Assembly (NCBI GenBank): GCA_937873285.1
Contig: CALMNV010000126.1
Location: 1-5,921, forward strand
Direction of reading: 5' to 3'
DNA from: an uncultured Intrasporangium sp.
Lineage (GTDB): Bacteria; Actinomycetota; Actinomycetes; Actinomycetales; Dermatophilaceae
DNA: 5,921 nucleotides
Made by a program: the position numbers and the translations under genes
The notes under the pieces: generated by a model
Seen by the model: only the letters and a program-made list of their open reading frames with translations
Told to the model about the DNA's origin: nothing
The model's database searches: none
Shown here: one piece after another, positions 4,259 to 5,921 of the stretch
Layout of the letters: each line of letters opens with the position of its first letter
Numbering within the stretch: position 1 is the stretch's first letter

Positions 4259-5921
4259 TCACGCGCCGCGCACCTCCGCGACGACCGCCTCGACGATGCC
4301 ATCGACCTGCACCTCGCGCCGGCTGCCGGTGCGGCGGTCCTTGATCTCGATCAGCCCGGCGGCGAGGCCCTTGCCCACGACCACGATGGTCGGCACCCCG
4401 AGCAGCTCGGCGTCCTTGAACTTCACGCCAGGGCTCGCCTGGCGCCGGTCGTCGAGCAGCACGGAGACTCCCCTGGCCTCGAGGTCCGCCGCGACCCGCT
4501 CGGCCGTGGCGTGGACCTCGGCGTCCTTGCCGGTCGCCACCAGGTGGACGTCGACCGGTGAGAGCTCCCGTGGCCAGATGAGCCCGGCAGCGTCGTGGTT
4601 GCCCTCGGCGACGCAGCCGACGGCGCGAGAGACGCCCACCCCATAGGAGCCCATCGTCACCGTGACGAGCTTGCCGTGCTGGTCGAGCACCTGCAGGCCC
4701 AGCGCGGCGGAATACTTCGTGCCGAGCTGGAAGATGTGGCCCATCTCGATGCCGCGGGCCGTGACGAGGGTGCCGCTGCCGTCAGGAGCCGGGTCTCCGT
4801 CGCGGACCTCGGCCGCCTGGATCGTCCCGTCGGCGGTGAAGTCCCGGCCGTGGACGAGGTCGAAGACGTGCCGCCCCGGCTCGTCGGCACCGGTGACCCA
4901 CACCGACCCGACAGCGACCCGCGGGTCGAGCAGGTAGCGGATGCCAGTGGCCCCCTTCTCACCCAGGGCTCCCGGTCCGATGTAGCCCTTGACCAGGTCC
5001 GTATGCCGCGCGAAGTCCTTCTCGTCGAAGGGAGCGACCTCCGCGGGCGCGACCTGCGCCTCGAGCCGCTTGACGTCGACCTCTCGGTCGCCGGGCAGCC
5101 CGATCGCGAGCGGCTCACGACGCCCGTCGGGGTGCACGAGCATCACGAGGACGTTCTTCAGCGTGTCCGCGGCGGTCCAGGGGCGGCCGTCGGCCCGCGG
5201 ATGGTTGGCGTTGGCCGAGGCGACCAGCGTCTCGATGGTCGGAGTGTCCGGGGTGTCCTCGACATGTGCCGCGGGCACTGCGGAGCAGTCGACGGGATCC
5301 GCCTGTGGCACGACGACGGCCTCGACGTTCGCGGCATACGACCCCGCCGTGGAGCGCACATAGGTGTCCTCGCCGTTGTCCGCCGTGGCGAGGAACTCCT
5401 CGCTCTTGCTCCCGCCCATCGCACCGGCCATCGCCTTGACGATGACGTAGTCGAACCCGAGCCGGTCGAAGATCCGGACGTAGGCCGCCCGGTGCGCCTC
5501 GTAGGCCGCGTCGAGACCGGCCCCGTCGACGTCGAAGGAGTAGGAGTCCTTCATCACGAACTCGCGCCCGCGCAGCACGCCGGCGCGGGGCCGCGCCTCG
5601 TCGCGGTACTTCGTCTGGATCTGGTAGAGCGTGAGCGGCAGGTCCTTGTAGGAGCCGAACAGGTCCTTGACGGCGAGGGTGAACATCTCCTCGTGGGTGG
5701 GCCCCAGCAGGTAGTCGCTGCCCTTGCGGTCGGTCAGGCGGAAGAGGCCCTCGCCGTATTCGGCCCACCGGCCGGTGCTCTCGTAGGGCTCGCGCGGCAG
5801 CAGCGCGGGAAAGAGCAGCTCCTGGGCGCCGATGGCGTCCATCTCCTCGCGGACGATGCGCTCGACGTTGCGAAGCACGCGCAACCCCAGCGGCAACCAC
5901 GTGTAGATGCCGGGGCTCACC
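4259..5921 (-). CDS. proS: Prolyl-tRNA synthetase, bacterial type (5' end beyond window)
   Basis: This enzyme charges tRNA-Pro with proline in the cytoplasm. At least 553 codons are visible; the frame runs off the right edge and the first few dozen residues are missing. The GTG at 5920 encodes an internal residue within the family's 'GIYTWLPLG' region, not the start. Counting from 5920: class II motif 1 region (4-43), GPTHEE (73-78), motif 2 with [19 protein letters not shown] (103-121) and KDSYSFD (124-130). The bacterial editing (INS/YbaK-like) insertion follows (about 195-375), with TLKNVLVML (253-261) holding the conserved lysine of the deacylation site, and [14 protein letters not shown] (275-288). 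Motif 3 is [17 protein letters not shown] (423-439). The anticodon-binding domain follows (about 453-550), with [19 protein letters not shown] (490-508). All hallmark regions are intact, so it looks like the functional housekeeping copy. Confidence 0.97.
   Translation of the reverse strand, partial: VSPGIYTWLPLGLRVLRNVERIVREEMDAIGAQELLFPALLPREPYESTGRWAEYGEGLFRLTDRKGSDYLLGPTHEEMFTLAVKDLFGSYKDLPLTLYQIQTKYRDEARPRAGVLRGREFVMKDSYSFDVDGAGLDAAYEAHRAAYVRIFDRLGFDYVIVKAMAGAMGGSKSEEFLATADNGEDTYVRSTAGSYAANVEAVVVPQADPVDCSAVPAAHVEDTPDTPTIETLVASANANHPRADGRPWTAADTLKNVLVMLVHPDGRREPLAIGLPGDREVDVKRLEAQVAPAEVAPFDEKDFARHTDLVKGYIGPGALGEKGATGIRYLLDPRVAVGSVWVTGADEPGRHVFDLVHGRDFTADGTIQAAEVRDGDPAPDGSGTLVTARGIEMGHIFQLGTKYSAALGLQVLDQHGKLVTVTMGSYGVGVSRAVGCVAEGNHDAAGLIWPRELSPVDVHLVATGKDAEVHATAERVAADLEARGVSVLLDDRRQASPGVKFKDAELLGVPTIVVVGKGLAAGLIEIKDRRTGSRREVQVDGIVEAVVAEVRGA

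Larger units (their letters stand above)
458..5339. repeat. Six dispersed exact copies of octamer CGGCATAC / GTATGCCG
   Basis: Copies are at 458-465, 3241-3248 and 5001-5008 (GTATGCCG on the plus strand) and at 1216-1223, 2623-2630 and 5332-5339 (CGGCATAC on the plus strand). One is intergenic, one in apbE, two in the reductase gene and two in proS. They fall in different codon frames: GGT-ATG-CCG in apbE, GGC-ATA-CCG and TAT-GCC in the reductase, CGG-CAT-ACG and TAT-GCC in proS. With about 70% GC and independent bases, roughly 0.2 copies would be expected over both strands, so the count is far above chance. Function is unknown; see findings. Confidence 0.6.

Noticed and set aside
4231..4302. 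An upstream ATG at 4302 for the TSUP transporter.
   Set aside because: It would add 24 Arg/Ser-rich residues overlapping the proS 3' end, unlike family N-termini; the GTG at 4230 gives the expected start.
5918..5920. GTG at 5920 as the proS start.
   Set aside because: It is inside the conserved motif 1 region; bacterial ProRS has a few dozen residues before it, so the gene continues past the edge.
1..5921. CRISPR array, insertion sequence, prophage or attachment site.
   Set aside because: There are no regularly spaced long repeats, transposase or integrase coding, or tRNA-adjacent duplications in the window.

Overview
The window is high-GC, gene-dense DNA with G/C-ending codons, strong GGAG-type ribosome-binding sites and short intergenic gaps. 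This fits an actinobacterium. The combination of gene families would suit a Micrococcales lineage such as the Intrasporangiaceae, but that placement is a guess without a database search. All six protein-coding genes read on the minus strand, so transcription runs from the right edge to the left edge.

In order of transcription: (1) proS, bacterial-type prolyl-tRNA synthetase, cut by the right edge and lacking its first few dozen residues; (2) a TSUP/TauE-SafE-family membrane transporter starting 28 nt after the proS stop; (3) after a 158-nt gap holding a small hairpin and several short repeats, a three-gene redox operon: a ferric-reductase-like transmembrane flavocytochrome, a membrane-anchored FMN-binding-domain protein with an SGAT flavinylation motif, and ApbE (FAD:protein FMN transferase), whose likely GTG start overlaps the preceding stop; (4) a clean 9-bp terminator-like hairpin just after apbE; (5) after a 229-nt gap with a long imperfect dyad and an 11-bp-period direct repeat, the first 94 codons of a TasA/camelysin-type (SipW-dependent signal peptide) secreted protein, cut by the left edge.

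The redox operon can be read as one machine. NAD(P)H would be oxidised on the cytoplasmic FAD/NAD domain of the reductase, and electrons would cross the membrane through two b hemes. They would then pass to an FMN that ApbE has covalently attached to the tethered extracytoplasmic FMN-binding protein. Such flavinylation-linked electron-transfer clusters are known as a class; the final acceptor here is not evident. ApbE as encoded shows no export signal although its presumed substrate is outside the membrane.

The most unexpected non-genic signal is an octamer, CGGCATAC (or its reverse complement GTATGCCG), present six times in 5.9 kb. There are three copies in each orientation, in several codon frames and once between genes. 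Every GCATA/TATGC in the window that I found belongs to one of these copies, and several force codons that are rare in this kind of genome (ATA, TAT, CAT).
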